DNA from: Lachnospiraceae bacterium
GTDB lineage: Bacteria; Bacillota; Clostridia; Lachnospirales; Lachnospiraceae
NCBI GenBank assembly: GCA_017439675.1
Contig: JAFSIQ010000009.1
Coordinates: 36,497 to 100,496 of the forward strand
Reading direction: 5' to 3'
Length of the DNA: 64,000 bases
A program made the translations under genes and the position numbers. Below the pieces are notes generated by a model. It saw only the letters and a program-made list of their open reading frames with translations. It was not told the origin of the DNA and did not search any database. Shown one piece after another: positions 34,967 to 44,063 of the stretch (the first letter of the stretch is position 1; every line of letters starts with the position of its first letter).

Positions 34967-35042
34967 CCGGACCTTTTGGAGGCTAGTTTTCCCTTGACTG
35001 ACAGATAGGGATACATCAATCAAATTAAGGAGGTCGTTTATT

Positions 35043-36431
35043 ATGATGAGATCACTTTATTCTGGTGTAGCAGGTCTTAAGACACACCAGACAAAAATGG
35101 ACGTAATAGGTAACAATATCGCCAACGTAAATACCGTTGGTTTCAAATCTAGTCAGGTACTTTTTAAAGATGTTTTGTACCAGACAACACAGAGTGCAAC
35201 TGGTTCTACCAACGGTACTGGTGGTACGAATGCAAAGCAGATTGGTTTAGGTACAGGTGTTGCTACAGTATCTATGACGCAGACATCGGGTTCTGCACAG
35301 ACAACCAATAATCCATATGACTTAATGATTAATGGTAGCTCATTCTTCGTAGTGAACCGTGGTGGTATCAATTACTTTACCAAGGTTGGTGCGTTTACCA
35401 CTGACGATGCAGGTAACTTAGTTACTGGTGCTGGTGATTTAGTAATGGGTTGGCAGGTTGATCCGGATAATCCAACAGAAATTAAACGTGATACGGTATC
35501 TGCATTGAGACCGGAAGCAGCCGAGAACCAGACTGCTGCTCCAGAGTTGACATCACAGTCTTATATGACTGGTAATATTGATGCAACAGATCCGCGTTTG
35601 CAGACAGATGAGGGTGTAGTAACTACAGTATCCATCTATGATAATTTGGGTTACAGTTATACGGTTAAGTTTAAAATTACACAGAATGCCACTAATCCTA
35701 GTGGATATGACGTAACAGTCGATTCTATCAAGGATGAGAATAATGAGGATATTTCTACCAAGTATAATATTACCTTCCCTGCAGGTGCTGCGGGAACAAC
35801 GAATACAGTAACATTTAATCCAGATACCGGTGCATTCGAAGGTGTTGGTGGTGTTGCAGGTAATGAGACACTTTTATTGGAAATCACACCGATTGACCCA
35901 GCAGACGGTGATGTGTTTAGAGATTTGTCGGCAGTACAACCGGAGGATGATATATTAGGTATTACAGTTGATTTCTCTAACTTGACAATGTTCTCTGAAA
36001 CAGGAGAATGTGATGTGGAAACACACCGTGGTATGGCAGATGACCCTTCCTTTGGTGCAGGTCGTACCGTTGGTGCTTTGACAGACGTAACCATTGATAC
36101 ACAAGGTAAGTTGTACGGTGTATATGACAACGGTGTCAGCAAGTTGTTAGGTCAGATTGCAGTTGCTAATTTTATCAATCCGGCAGGTTTGGAAGCAATT
36201 GGTGGAAGCTTATACAAGGAGACAAAGGCATCTGGCGAGTTTGATGGAATTGGTAAAGATATTGCATCCACAGGCGAGACTATGACACAGGGTGTTTTGG
36301 AAATGTCTAACGTTGATTTGTCTCAGGAATTTACAGACATGATTGTTACACAGAGAGGTTTCCAGGCTAATTCAAGAATTATTACAGTTTCTGACACTTT
36401 GATTGAAGAACTTGTTAATTTGAAGAGATAA
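35043..36431 (+). CDS. flgE: flagellar hook protein FlgE
   Basis: 462-aa hook subunit. N-terminal MRSLYSGVAGLKTHQTKMDVIGN and NIANVNTVGFK and the C-terminal ELVNLKR ending are standard, with variable Gly/Thr-rich domains between. AAGGAGG lies before the double ATG at 35043/35046. A perfect hairpin follows the stop. Confidence 0.95.
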   Translation: MMRSLYSGVAGLKTHQTKMDVIGNNIANVNTVGFKSSQVLFKDVLYQTTQSATGSTNGTGGTNAKQIGLGTGVATVSMTQTSGSAQTTNNPYDLMINGSSFFVVNRGGINYFTKVGAFTTDDAGNLVTGAGDLVMGWQVDPDNPTEIKRDTVSALRPEAAENQTAAPELTSQSYMTGNIDATDPRLQTDEGVVTTVSIYDNLGYSYTVKFKITQNATNPSGYDVTVDSIKDENNEDISTKYNITFPAGAAGTTNTVTFNPDTGAFEGVGGVAGNETLLLEITPIDPADGDVFRDLSAVQPEDDILGITVDFSNLTMFSETGECDVETHRGMADDPSFGAGRTVGALTDVTIDTQGKLYGVYDNGVSKLLGQIAVANFINPAGLEAIGGSLYKETKASGEFDGIGKDIASTGETMTQGVLEMSNVDLSQEFTDMIVTQRGFQANSRIITVSDTLIEELVNLKR

Positions 36432-36446
36432 TTTGATATAATGTAG

Positions 36447-36475
36447 GATGCATCATAATGTAATTATGATGCATC
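36447..36475 (+). terminator. perfect 12-bp hairpin after flgE
   Basis: GATGCATCATAA and TTATGATGCATC pair perfectly across a 5-base loop. The following T-run is weak (TTTGTGGTT), so partial attenuation or RNA processing inside the flagellar operon is more likely than full termination. Confidence 0.6.
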
Positions 36476-36526
36476 TTTGTGGTTATAACATTTGAAGAAA
36501 TCTTTATTTAATAAGGAGGGGTTAAT

Positions 36527-36718
36527 GTGGTTGAATTGACAAAATTTAACGATATGAAATTTACTGTAAATGCAGATATAATTGAATTTGTGGAAGAAAC
36601 ACCGGATACGGTGATTTCCTTAACTACCGGAAAGAAAATTTTAGTCAAAGAAAGCAGACAAGAGGTTGTAGATTTGGTGGTTTCCTACAAGAGGTCAATA
36701 TATAGTAATTATTCATAA
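36527..36718 (+). CDS. flbD: flagellar FlbD/SwrD family protein
   Basis: 63-aa small protein of the Firmicutes FlbD (SwrD) family, which in Bacillus subtilis raises flagellar power for swarming. The core TKFNDMKFTVNADIIEFVEETPDTVISLTTGKK pattern is conserved. It starts at GTG 36527 after AAGGAGGGG; the overlapping ATG is in another frame. It is not the Caulobacter regulator of the same name. Confidence 0.9.
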   Translation: MVELTKFNDMKFTVNADIIEFVEETPDTVISLTTGKKILVKESRQEVVDLVVSYKRSIYSNYS

Positions 36719-36748
36719 ATTTTAGTAGCATATGTTGATATTTTGTGC

Positions 36749-36754
36749 TATAAT
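36749..36754 (+). promoter_or_regulatory. -10-like element upstream of motA
   Basis: TATAAT lies 79 bases before motA in the flbD-motA gap. Further down, TTTCGATATAG at 36793-36803 resembles a sigma-28 -10 and recurs before flhA. No matching -35 is clear for either. Confidence 0.3.
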
Positions 36755-36832
36755 ATGACATGGATTTTGAAAATATTTATCTTTTTTTGAGGTTTCGATA
36801 TAGTATACATATGAATTGGTGAGGTGGACATT

Positions 36833-37618
36833 GTGGATATAGCAACAATAATTGGTTTAATAGCAGCGTTTGCTTTAATGATTATGGGTATGGCAACTGG
36901 TGACGCAGGAGCAGCCGCGTTGATTTACTTTGTTGATGTCAAGTCAGCATTAATTACATTTGGTGGTTCTTTTGGTGCGGTTTTGGCAAGTTGTACTATG
37001 CAAGATTTTTTGGCAGGGCTTAAATCAATCAGATTAGTTTTTAAAGTTGCGAATAATGATACAGTTGGAACAATCAAACAGATTATTGAATTGTCGAATG
37101 TGGCTAGAAAGGAAGGCTTGTTGGCGTTAGAGGAATCTGCTAACAATTTAGATGAGCCGTTTATGAAAAAAGGAATTTTACTGATTGTAGATGGTACAGA
37201 TCCAGAGTTGGTTCGTGGTATCTTAGAAGCAGAACTTGTGAATACAGATACAAGACATCAGAAGAATATTGGTTTTTGGAAACAGATTGGTGCTATGGGT
37301 CCTGCTTGGGGTATGATTGGTACTTTGATTGGTCTTGTTTTGATGCTTATGAATATGGATCCTGATAAAATCGGTCCGAACATGGCGGTTGCGCTTATTA
37401 CTACATATTACGGTTCTGTATTGGCGAACTGGATTAGTGCACCGATTTCTACAAAGCTAGCATCTCTAAATGATGATGAGATTCAGTTAAAGGAGATTAT
37501 GATAGAAGGTTTGTTGTCCATTCAGGCAGGTGAGAACCCTCGTGTTATTGAAGAAAAGTTAAAGTCTTTCCTTGCTCCGAGTATGAGAGAGAGTTTGTCT
37601 GAAGGTGGTGAGCAGTAA
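36833..37618 (+). CDS. motA: flagellar motor stator protein MotA
   Basis: 261-aa stator subunit with four membrane helices (two near residues 5-50, two near 145-200) and a cytoplasmic loop carrying the charged residues that contact FliG. PAWGMIGTLIGL contains the conserved channel Pro. GTG 36824 is in frame, but GAGGTGG at 36821-36827 suits GTG 36833. Its stop overlaps the motB start (TAATG). Confidence 0.94.
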   Translation: MDIATIIGLIAAFALMIMGMATGDAGAAALIYFVDVKSALITFGGSFGAVLASCTMQDFLAGLKSIRLVFKVANNDTVGTIKQIIELSNVARKEGLLALEESANNLDEPFMKKGILLIVDGTDPELVRGILEAELVNTDTRHQKNIGFWKQIGAMGPAWGMIGTLIGLVLMLMNMDPDKIGPNMAVALITTYYGSVLANWISAPISTKLASLNDDEIQLKEIMIEGLLSIQAGENPRVIEEKLKSFLAPSMRESLSEGGEQ

Positions 37619-38529
37619 TGGCTAAGAGAAGAGAAAAACCACCGGAGGAAGGGTCGCCAGCGTGGATGGCCACCTTTAGTGATTTGATGAATTTGCTACT
37701 CTGTTTCTTCGTATTATTGTTTGCTAGTTCTAATATGGATGAAGAAAAGATTCAGAGAATTATGGCTTCTTTTAATCAGGCGAGCTTTAGTATTATTGAG
37801 TCTGGGGCCGTATCATTGTTAGAAGGGCAGATTGTTTCAGGAGGAGTGACACAACTTCCGGGAATTGAATCTATTTTGGAAGAAATTGGTGTAGCTTCGG
37901 AAGTGGAAGGTGATAATCATGAAATGTCTGCTGTAGGTAAGGATGATGGTGAGACGGAGCAGAATGATGATGAGACTTTAGTTGGAGAACAGAATGAACA
38001 GACTGTTGAGATGACAGAAAAAGAATTAAAAGAAGAATTAAGTGAGCAAGGTTTGAAACAATCAGAAGAGATGTACGATGAAATCTCAGAAATGACAGAG
38101 TCGTATAAGATTGATGACCGTGTGGTTATGGATTATAACTCCCAGTATGTGTCTCTTGATTTGAATGGTGCGATATTATTTGATGCAGGGCAGGCGGAGA
38201 TAAGAGATGATGTTCGTGTTTTTATGCAGAAGATTGCAACGATTATGAGTCGATATAAGGACTGTATCATTGAGATTGAAGGACATACAGATAATGTTCC
38301 GATTTCCAGTTCCCGTTATGAGAGTAACCGTGTTCTTTCGACAGCCAGAGCGAATGAGGTATATAAGTATGTGATGAATCAGGCAAACTTAATTGATGAA
38401 AATATTAAAATTGCAGGATATGGTGAGAGTCGTCCGGTAGCGTCTAATGAGACTGAAGAGGGACGGGCGAAGAACCGTAGAGTTTCAATCAAGATATATA
38501 ATCGTTTGAATTCAGAAGTACAGGAGTGA
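37618..38529 (+). CDS. motB: flagellar motor stator protein MotB
   Basis: 303-aa stator subunit. Asp22, just before the single membrane helix (MNLLLCFFVLLFASS), is the ion-binding residue. A plug/linker with a long acidic insert (about residues 90-150) leads to an OmpA-like peptidoglycan-binding domain (EGHTDNVPI near 220, then AKNRRVSI near 287). Coupling ion (H+ or Na+) is not decided by the sequence I can read. Confidence 0.94.
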   Translation: MAKRREKPPEEGSPAWMATFSDLMNLLLCFFVLLFASSNMDEEKIQRIMASFNQASFSIIESGAVSLLEGQIVSGGVTQLPGIESILEEIGVASEVEGDNHEMSAVGKDDGETEQNDDETLVGEQNEQTVEMTEKELKEELSEQGLKQSEEMYDEISEMTESYKIDDRVVMDYNSQYVSLDLNGAILFDAGQAEIRDDVRVFMQKIATIMSRYKDCIIEIEGHTDNVPISSSRYESNRVLSTARANEVYKYVMNQANLIDENIKIAGYGESRPVASNETEEGRAKNRRVSIKIYNRLNSEVQE

Positions 38530-38542
38530 GAGGAGGAATCAT

Positions 38543-39052
38543 ATGAAGAAGAATTTGATTACAGTAATCATATTAGCGATTTGTATTGTTAATTTAATTT
38601 TGAATATTATGTTAGTATTTGTTTGTATGCCGTCAGCTAAGAAGACGAATAATCTGATTACTCAGATTGCATCTGTGTTGAATCTTGAGTTGGAAAGTGC
38701 GGATGGACAGCCGACGGTTGCGCTTGAGAATATTGCTACTTATAGCGTAGAAGCACAGGTTGTTAATTTGAAGGATGATGGAAGTGGTGATAACCATTAC
38801 GTTCAGGTTGGATTGACCTTGGAGTTGGATAACTCGTCCAAGGATTATGAAAGCTTGATTACAGTTTTGCAAGGTGCAGAAGGTCCGGTTTTTGACGAAG
38901 CTCGTAATGTGATTCAAGGGTATACATATGCAGAGGTAAATGACCTGACAACTCAGGAGGAAATCAAGAAACAGATTTTGAATAGCTTACAGGAAAAGTA
39001 TGCCACACAGTGTATATATAGAGTATCCTTTAGTAAATTTACAACCCAATAG
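38543..39052 (+). CDS. fliL: flagellar basal body-associated protein FliL
   Basis: 169-aa single-pass membrane protein (helix about residues 5-28) with an extracytoplasmic domain containing YVQVGLTLELDN and a C-terminal VSFSKFTTQ ending typical of FliL. It supports stator function. It lies between motB and fliM as usual. Confidence 0.87.
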   Translation: MKKNLITVIILAICIVNLILNIMLVFVCMPSAKKTNNLITQIASVLNLELESADGQPTVALENIATYSVEAQVVNLKDDGSGDNHYVQVGLTLELDNSSKDYESLITVLQGAEGPVFDEARNVIQGYTYAEVNDLTTQEEIKKQILNSLQEKYATQCIYRVSFSKFTTQ

Positions 39053-39097
39053 TTTTAACGGATTAATGGAATATCTTAGGCTATTGGAGGTGAGAAT

Positions 39098-40075
39098 ATG
39101 GCAGATGTGTTGTCTCAAAACGAGATTGATGCGTTGCTAAAACAGTTGAGTTCAGGCGAGTTGGATGTGGATGAGATTAATGATGAGCCTGCTGTGAAAA
39201 TTAAAGATTATGATTTTGCAAGACCTGCCAAGTTCTCGAAAGAACATTTAAGAACCTTGGAGATTATCTTTGAACATTTTGGGAGACTAGTTTCTAGTAA
39301 TCTTCCGGCTTATTTGAGAAAAAATGTCCAGATTGATGTCATGAATTCGGAAGCAGTTACCTATTCTGAGTTTGCTAATGCATTGTCAAATCCAGTTTTA
39401 TTAGGGATTGTTAATTTTGCACCGTTGAATGGTAATATTATTATTGAGTTGGCATCGAATCTTGGGTTTACGATTATTGACCGAATGCTTGGTGGTTTGG
39501 GAGATCCTCTCGATAAGCCGAGAGATTTTTCGGAAATTGAGCTGAGTGTCTTAGAGAGAATTTTTACTATATTAGTGGATTTGCTTCGTGAACCGTGGAA
39601 GAATGTTGTGGAAATTTATCCGCGTTTAGAGAGAATCGAAACGAATTCTCAGTTTGCGCAGATTATTTCTCCGAGTGAGATGATAGCCATTGTTACAATC
39701 AGCGTGGCAATAGGTAATGTAGAAGGTCTTATGAATATTTGTCTTCCGTTTATGACACTGGAAGATATTATGGATAAGTTGAATACCAAGTATTGGTTTT
39801 CTACAATGCAGGATAAAGACTCAGAGTCTTATAATGATTATATTGAAACAGCAATTAATAAAGCACAGATACCGATTAAGGCACTACTTGGAAAGAGTAG
39901 TATTTCGGTTATGGATTTTATCAATTTGCAGATTGGCGATATTATCAAATTAGATACCCTAGTGGAGAATGAACTTGATATATATGTGGGTAATATAGTG
40001 AAGTTCAAAGCATTGCCGGGTTCTGGTGCAGATAAATACGCAGTGAAAGTAACAGAAATTATTAGAGAGGAGTAG
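39098..40075 (+). CDS. fliM: flagellar motor switch protein FliM
   Basis: 325-aa C-ring protein. The N-terminal LSQNEIDALLKQL peptide is the CheY-P docking site; YDFARPAKFSKEHLRTLE and the GGLGDP motif are family markers, and a FliN-like domain closes the C-terminus. TATTGGAGGTGAG precedes the ATG. Confidence 0.96.
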   Translation: MADVLSQNEIDALLKQLSSGELDVDEINDEPAVKIKDYDFARPAKFSKEHLRTLEIIFEHFGRLVSSNLPAYLRKNVQIDVMNSEAVTYSEFANALSNPVLLGIVNFAPLNGNIIIELASNLGFTIIDRMLGGLGDPLDKPRDFSEIELSVLERIFTILVDLLREPWKNVVEIYPRLERIETNSQFAQIISPSEMIAIVTISVAIGNVEGLMNICLPFMTLEDIMDKLNTKYWFSTMQDKDSESYNDYIETAINKAQIPIKALLGKSSISVMDFINLQIGDIIKLDTLVENELDIYVGNIVKFKALPGSGADKYAVKVTEIIREE

Positions 40076-40079
40076 GAAT

Positions 40080-41285
40080 ATGGACGGAATGTTATCGCAA
40101 GAAGAAATCAATGCATTGCTTGGCAACATGACAAGTGGCGAGAGTGATGCAACTCCGAGTACAACCTCTTCCGAATCTCCTTTATCCGCTCAAGAACGAG
40201 ATGCGATTGGTGAGATTTCGAATATATGTATGGGAACTGCAGCAACAACATTATATTCCCTGTTGAATCAAAAGGTAACGATTACCACGCCGACTGTAAC
40301 TGCTAGTACATGGGAAGAACTAGTGAGAGAGTATCAAAAACCTTGTGTTTTTATTACAATTTCGTATACAGAAGGAATTGAAGGTAATAATATCTTGATT
40401 CTTCATGAAGATGATGTTAAAGTAATAACAGACTTAATGATGGGTGGAGATGGAACGAATTTAGTAGATGAGCTTTCTGAGTTGCATCTAAGTGCAATCT
40501 GTGAAGCAATGAATCAGATGATGGGTTCTTCTGCAACATCACTTTCTTCTATGTTAGGACAGAAGATTGACATTTCTCCTCCGTCTGCTGAGTTGGTGGA
40601 TTTAATGGATGAGATTGACGAAAGTAAAGTCGGTAACTTTTGTGAGGATGATTTTGTAAAAGTCTTTTTCAAAATGGAAATTGGAGATTTGGTTGATAGT
40701 AGTATCATGCAGTTGTATCCGATTGAACTGGCAAGGGAATTATATTCTAAGTTTATGTCCAGTCAGGATGCAGATGAAACACCGCAATCGGCAACACCAG
40801 CTCCAGAACCAGCTCCACAGGCTTCACAACCAGCCCCGCAGACTCCAATGGGGCAATCGATGGAGCAGCCGGTGATGGGACAACCGGTGATGGGACAACC
40901 GATGATGGGACAACCGATGATGGGGCAACCGATGATGGGGCAACCGATGATGTCACAAGGTATGCAGTTTTATGCACCGCCTATGCAGGATGTCAATGTG
41001 CAACCTGTACAGTTTCAACCATTTAATGCAGGAGTGAATCCAATTACTCAGCAAGAAAATATTGACTTGATCATGGACGTACCGTTAGAGGTTACAGTTG
41101 AACTCGGTCGTACAAGTAAGTCAATCAAGGAGATATTGGAATTTACACCAGGAACCATTATTGAGCTAGAACGAATTGCCGGTGAACCGATTGATGTTTT
41201 GGTCAATGGCAAATTGGTAGCGAAAGGTGAAGTTGTAGTAATTGAAGAGAACTTTGGTATCAGAGTATCTGATATCATTAAATAA
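40080..41285 (+). CDS. fliY: flagellar motor switch phosphatase FliY
   Basis: 401-aa FliY with an N-terminal MLSQEEINALL CheY-binding peptide, a CheC-like phosphatase part with two active-site helices (EISNICMGTAATTL near 49 and EAMNQMMGSSATSL near 145), a Pro/Gln/Met-rich linker with repeated MGQP units (about 260-295), and a C-terminal FliN domain (about 325-401). It both builds the switch and dephosphorylates CheY-P. It begins 5 bases after fliM. Confidence 0.95.
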   Translation: MDGMLSQEEINALLGNMTSGESDATPSTTSSESPLSAQERDAIGEISNICMGTAATTLYSLLNQKVTITTPTVTASTWEELVREYQKPCVFITISYTEGIEGNNILILHEDDVKVITDLMMGGDGTNLVDELSELHLSAICEAMNQMMGSSATSLSSMLGQKIDISPPSAELVDLMDEIDESKVGNFCEDDFVKVFFKMEIGDLVDSSIMQLYPIELARELYSKFMSSQDADETPQSATPAPEPAPQASQPAPQTPMGQSMEQPVMGQPVMGQPMMGQPMMGQPMMGQPMMSQGMQFYAPPMQDVNVQPVQFQPFNAGVNPITQQENIDLIMDVPLEVTVELGRTSKSIKEILEFTPGTIIELERIAGEPIDVLVNGKLVAKGEVVVIEENFGIRVSDIIK

Positions 41286-41316
41286 TAAAGAATTTTTATG
41301 AAATGGAGAATATAAT

Positions 41317-41679
41317 ATGGCGAAGAGTATTTTAATTTGTGATGATGCAGCTTTCATGAGAATGATGATTAAGGACATTTTAGTTAAGAATGGTTACACA
41401 ATTGCCGGCGAAGCTGAGAATGGTGCTAAGGCAGTCGAGAAGTATGCCGAAACACAGCCAGATTTAGTATTGATGGATATTACAATGCCAGAGATGGATG
41501 GTATTCAGGCACTCAAGAAGATTAAAGAATCCGATCCGAATGCCAGTGTAGTTATGTGTTCCGCTATGGGTCAGCAGGCGATGGTTATTGAAAGTATTCA
41601 GTCAGGTGCTAGAGATTTTATCGTAAAGCCTTTCCAGCCAGATCGCGTATTAGAAGCAGTTAAGAAAGCTGTTGAGTAA
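41317..41679 (+). CDS. cheY: chemotaxis response regulator CheY
   Basis: 120-aa single receiver domain. Acidic pocket Asp9/Asp10, phosphorylated Asp54 (LMDITMPEMDG), the conserved Ser/Thr position at MCSAM and Lys in IVKPF are all present. Located between fliY and fliO, its usual Firmicutes position. Confidence 0.95.
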   Translation: MAKSILICDDAAFMRMMIKDILVKNGYTIAGEAENGAKAVEKYAETQPDLVLMDITMPEMDGIQALKKIKESDPNASVVMCSAMGQQAMVIESIQSGARDFIVKPFQPDRVLEAVKKAVE

Positions 41680-41680
41680 T

Positions 41681-42052
41681 ATGTTTTTAAATGCAACATC
41701 CTCCAGTATGGAACATATTGGGCAATTAATTATTTTGATTTTGATGTTTGTATTTGTCCTCTTTCTTGCTTATGTTGCGGCAAGAGTTGCTGGAGGTTTT
41801 CAGGCAAATACACTTAATAAGAAAAGTAATATTAAGATAATAGAGGTTTGTCAACTTGGCAATAACAAATACATTGAGATTGTTAAAGTTGGAGAACGTT
41901 ATTTAGCACTTGCAATTTGTAAGGATAATGTAACTTTTCTAACGGAGTTAGATGCGTCAGAGGTGATGGAACACCAAACATCAATTGAACCAATTAGTTT
42001 TAAGAATGTACTGGAAAAGATGAAAAATGAAAGAAAAGATAAAGAACAATAA
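41681..42052 (+). CDS. fliO: flagellar biosynthetic protein FliO
   Basis: About 123-aa membrane protein with one helix (about residues 12-35) and a short cytoplasmic domain (KSNIKIIEVCQLGNNKYIEIVKVGERYL region) typical of FliO/FliZ. TTG 41672 within the cheY end is an alternative start; neither has a strong ribosome binding site, suggesting coupling to cheY. It assists assembly of the FliP ring. Confidence 0.82.
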   Translation: MFLNATSSSMEHIGQLIILILMFVFVLFLAYVAARVAGGFQANTLNKKSNIKIIEVCQLGNNKYIEIVKVGERYLALAICKDNVTFLTELDASEVMEHQTSIEPISFKNVLEKMKNERKDKEQ

Positions 42053-42893
42053 AAAATTAACAGACATAATTCAATGTATACATTTTAAAAAATTTATAAT
42101 TGCATATTTTGTCATTTTCTCCGTACTTTGTATGGGGGTTTATTCCCATGCTACAGGTAATGTAGATGGTACGGAGAATGATGCCGAATCCGTTATCGAC
42201 AATTTAGAACAGGATGTTCCACATACTATCGGAATCACGGTGGATACCACCAATGAAGAGGGTACTTTGGCAGGAACACTTCAGATGTTGCTTGTGATAA
42301 CGGTGATATCATTAGCTCCATCAATTGTTGTTATGATGACGTCTTTTACCCGTATTATTGTAGTGTTTCATTTTTTGAGAACTGCACTGGGTACACAATC
42401 GACGCCGCCGAATAATGTTTTGATAGGGCTAGCGTTGTTTTTGACCCTTTTTATTATGTCGCCTACGTTGGAACGCATTAATGAAGAGGGAATCCAACCG
42501 CTCTCGAGAGGAGAGATTACACAAGAAGAAGGCTTAGAAGCTTGCATGGAACCTTTGAGGGACTTTATGTTTGCAAATGTGGAAACGCAGGATATCAATT
42601 TCTTTTTGGAACTAGCACGTTTAGAGACTGTTTCGGAAATTGATGATATTCCTAATTCTGTTCTGATACCTGCATTTATGTTAGGAGAATTAAGAAAATC
42701 CTTTATAATCGGATTTTTAATATACATACCATTTATTATTATTGATATGGTTGTCGCGTCTACTTTGATGGCTATGGGTATGATGATGTTACCGCCGACT
42801 ACAATTTCGATGCCTTTTAAAATTCTTCTGTTCGTCATGGCAAATGGATGGAATTTAGTAATTGGTGAACTGATTAAAAGTTTTAATTACTGA
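42027..42893 (+). CDS. fliP: flagellar type III export gate protein FliP
   Basis: 288-aa export-gate subunit with an N-terminal signal-like helix (about residues 22-42), a variable periplasmic stretch, and core motifs MTSFTRIIVVFHFLRTALGTQ-like (about 105-125) and MMMLPPTTISMPFK near 252. It overlaps the 3' end of fliO by 26 bases. FliP with FliQ and FliR forms the export channel. Confidence 0.94.
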   Translation: MKEKIKNNKKLTDIIQCIHFKKFIIAYFVIFSVLCMGVYSHATGNVDGTENDAESVIDNLEQDVPHTIGITVDTTNEEGTLAGTLQMLLVITVISLAPSIVVMMTSFTRIIVVFHFLRTALGTQSTPPNNVLIGLALFLTLFIMSPTLERINEEGIQPLSRGEITQEEGLEACMEPLRDFMFANVETQDINFFLELARLETVSEIDDIPNSVLIPAFMLGELRKSFIIGFLIYIPFIIIDMVVASTLMAMGMMMLPPTTISMPFKILLFVMANGWNLVIGELIKSFNY

Positions 42894-42914
42894 CGATAGA
42901 TTGGAAGTGAGAAT

Positions 42915-43184
42915 ATGAGTACAGATATTGTAATTGATATTGCCAGAGAGGCATTGTGGTTGATTATTAAATGTTCGGCGCCATTGTTGTTAGTGTCTTT
43001 GGTAGTAGGTTTGGTAATCAGTATATTTCAGACCGTAACCTCCATTCAAGAACAGACGCTTACTTTTGTTCCCAAAATTATCAGTATATTTATCACCTTG
43101 ATTCTTTGTGGTGGTTGGATAATGGATAATATTGTAACCTTTATGACCAGATTGTTTGAAAATTTTGCGACTTATGTGAGGTAG
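42915..43184 (+). CDS. fliQ: flagellar type III export gate protein FliQ
   Basis: 89-aa protein with two membrane helices and the motif SIFQTVTSIQEQTLTFVPKI. Length and position between fliP and fliR are diagnostic. Confidence 0.95.
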   Translation: MSTDIVIDIAREALWLIIKCSAPLLLVSLVVGLVISIFQTVTSIQEQTLTFVPKIISIFITLILCGGWIMDNIVTFMTRLFENFATYVR

Positions 43185-43187
43185 CGT

Positions 43188-43973
43188 ATGATAGAGGAAA
43201 CCTTTTCAATCTATCACCTGGAATATTTTCTGGTTATATTGGTGCGTGTGATGGGAGTATTAGCATATGCTCCTATTTTCGGTAATATGAATGTTTCAAG
43301 AAGGGCACGCTTGTTTATCGGTATTGGTATTGCATATGCAATGATATCGATACATCCGTATGAACCCCTTGCATATACTACATTTATAGAATATTCTATT
43401 ATCTTGCTAAAGGAATTGGTAGTTGGTGTTACAATAGGTTTTATGGCGAATGTTACATTGTCTATTATTAATATGGCGGGGCAGTTTATTGACCGGGAGA
43501 TGGGGTTTTCCATGGTGTCAAGTTTTGATGCCAATTTTGGTACAGAAACCACCATTACAGCCCAGTTCTATGAGATGTTGGTTATGGTAATTATGTTAGC
43601 TAGTAATATGCATTATTTTATCATATCAGCATTGGCAGATTCCTTCGAACTGATTCCTGTTGGAGAGGTAATGATTGATACAGGTACGTTGTATGATGTG
43701 ATGCTACAGTATATAACAACTTATTTTGTGATTGCACTTCGAATTTGCCTTCCAATTTTGGTTGCTACCATTATTGTTAGTGTGGTTTTAGGTGTTTTGG
43801 CAAAGACTGCACCACAGATGAACATGTTTGTAGTGGGAATCCAACTTAAGATTTTTGCAGGTTTTGCAGTTTTGTTTGTGACATTGCAGTTTCTTCCAAT
43901 TGTGACGAACTATGTATATGAACAGATGCAGGTGATAGTGGAAGAGCTTATAAAGGTTTTTATGAGTCAGTAA
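43188..43973 (+). CDS. fliR: flagellar type III export gate protein FliR
   Basis: 261-aa integral membrane protein with six or more hydrophobic segments. Markers are GVLAYAPIFG (about residue 23), the GQFIDREMGFSM motif (about 98) and LGVLAKTAPQMNMFVVGI (about 204). It starts 4 bases after fliQ. Confidence 0.95.
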   Translation: MIEETFSIYHLEYFLVILVRVMGVLAYAPIFGNMNVSRRARLFIGIGIAYAMISIHPYEPLAYTTFIEYSIILLKELVVGVTIGFMANVTLSIINMAGQFIDREMGFSMVSSFDANFGTETTITAQFYEMLVMVIMLASNMHYFIISALADSFELIPVGEVMIDTGTLYDVMLQYITTYFVIALRICLPILVATIIVSVVLGVLAKTAPQMNMFVVGIQLKIFAGFAVLFVTLQFLPIVTNYVYEQMQVIVEELIKVFMSQ

Positions 43974-44063
43974 TATGATTATAATTACAGTGGTGAATAT
44001 GGAATTTACAGTTTTTTGAATATAGATGGATTCGCATACACAGAGGATGGAGTGTGGTTGGCG

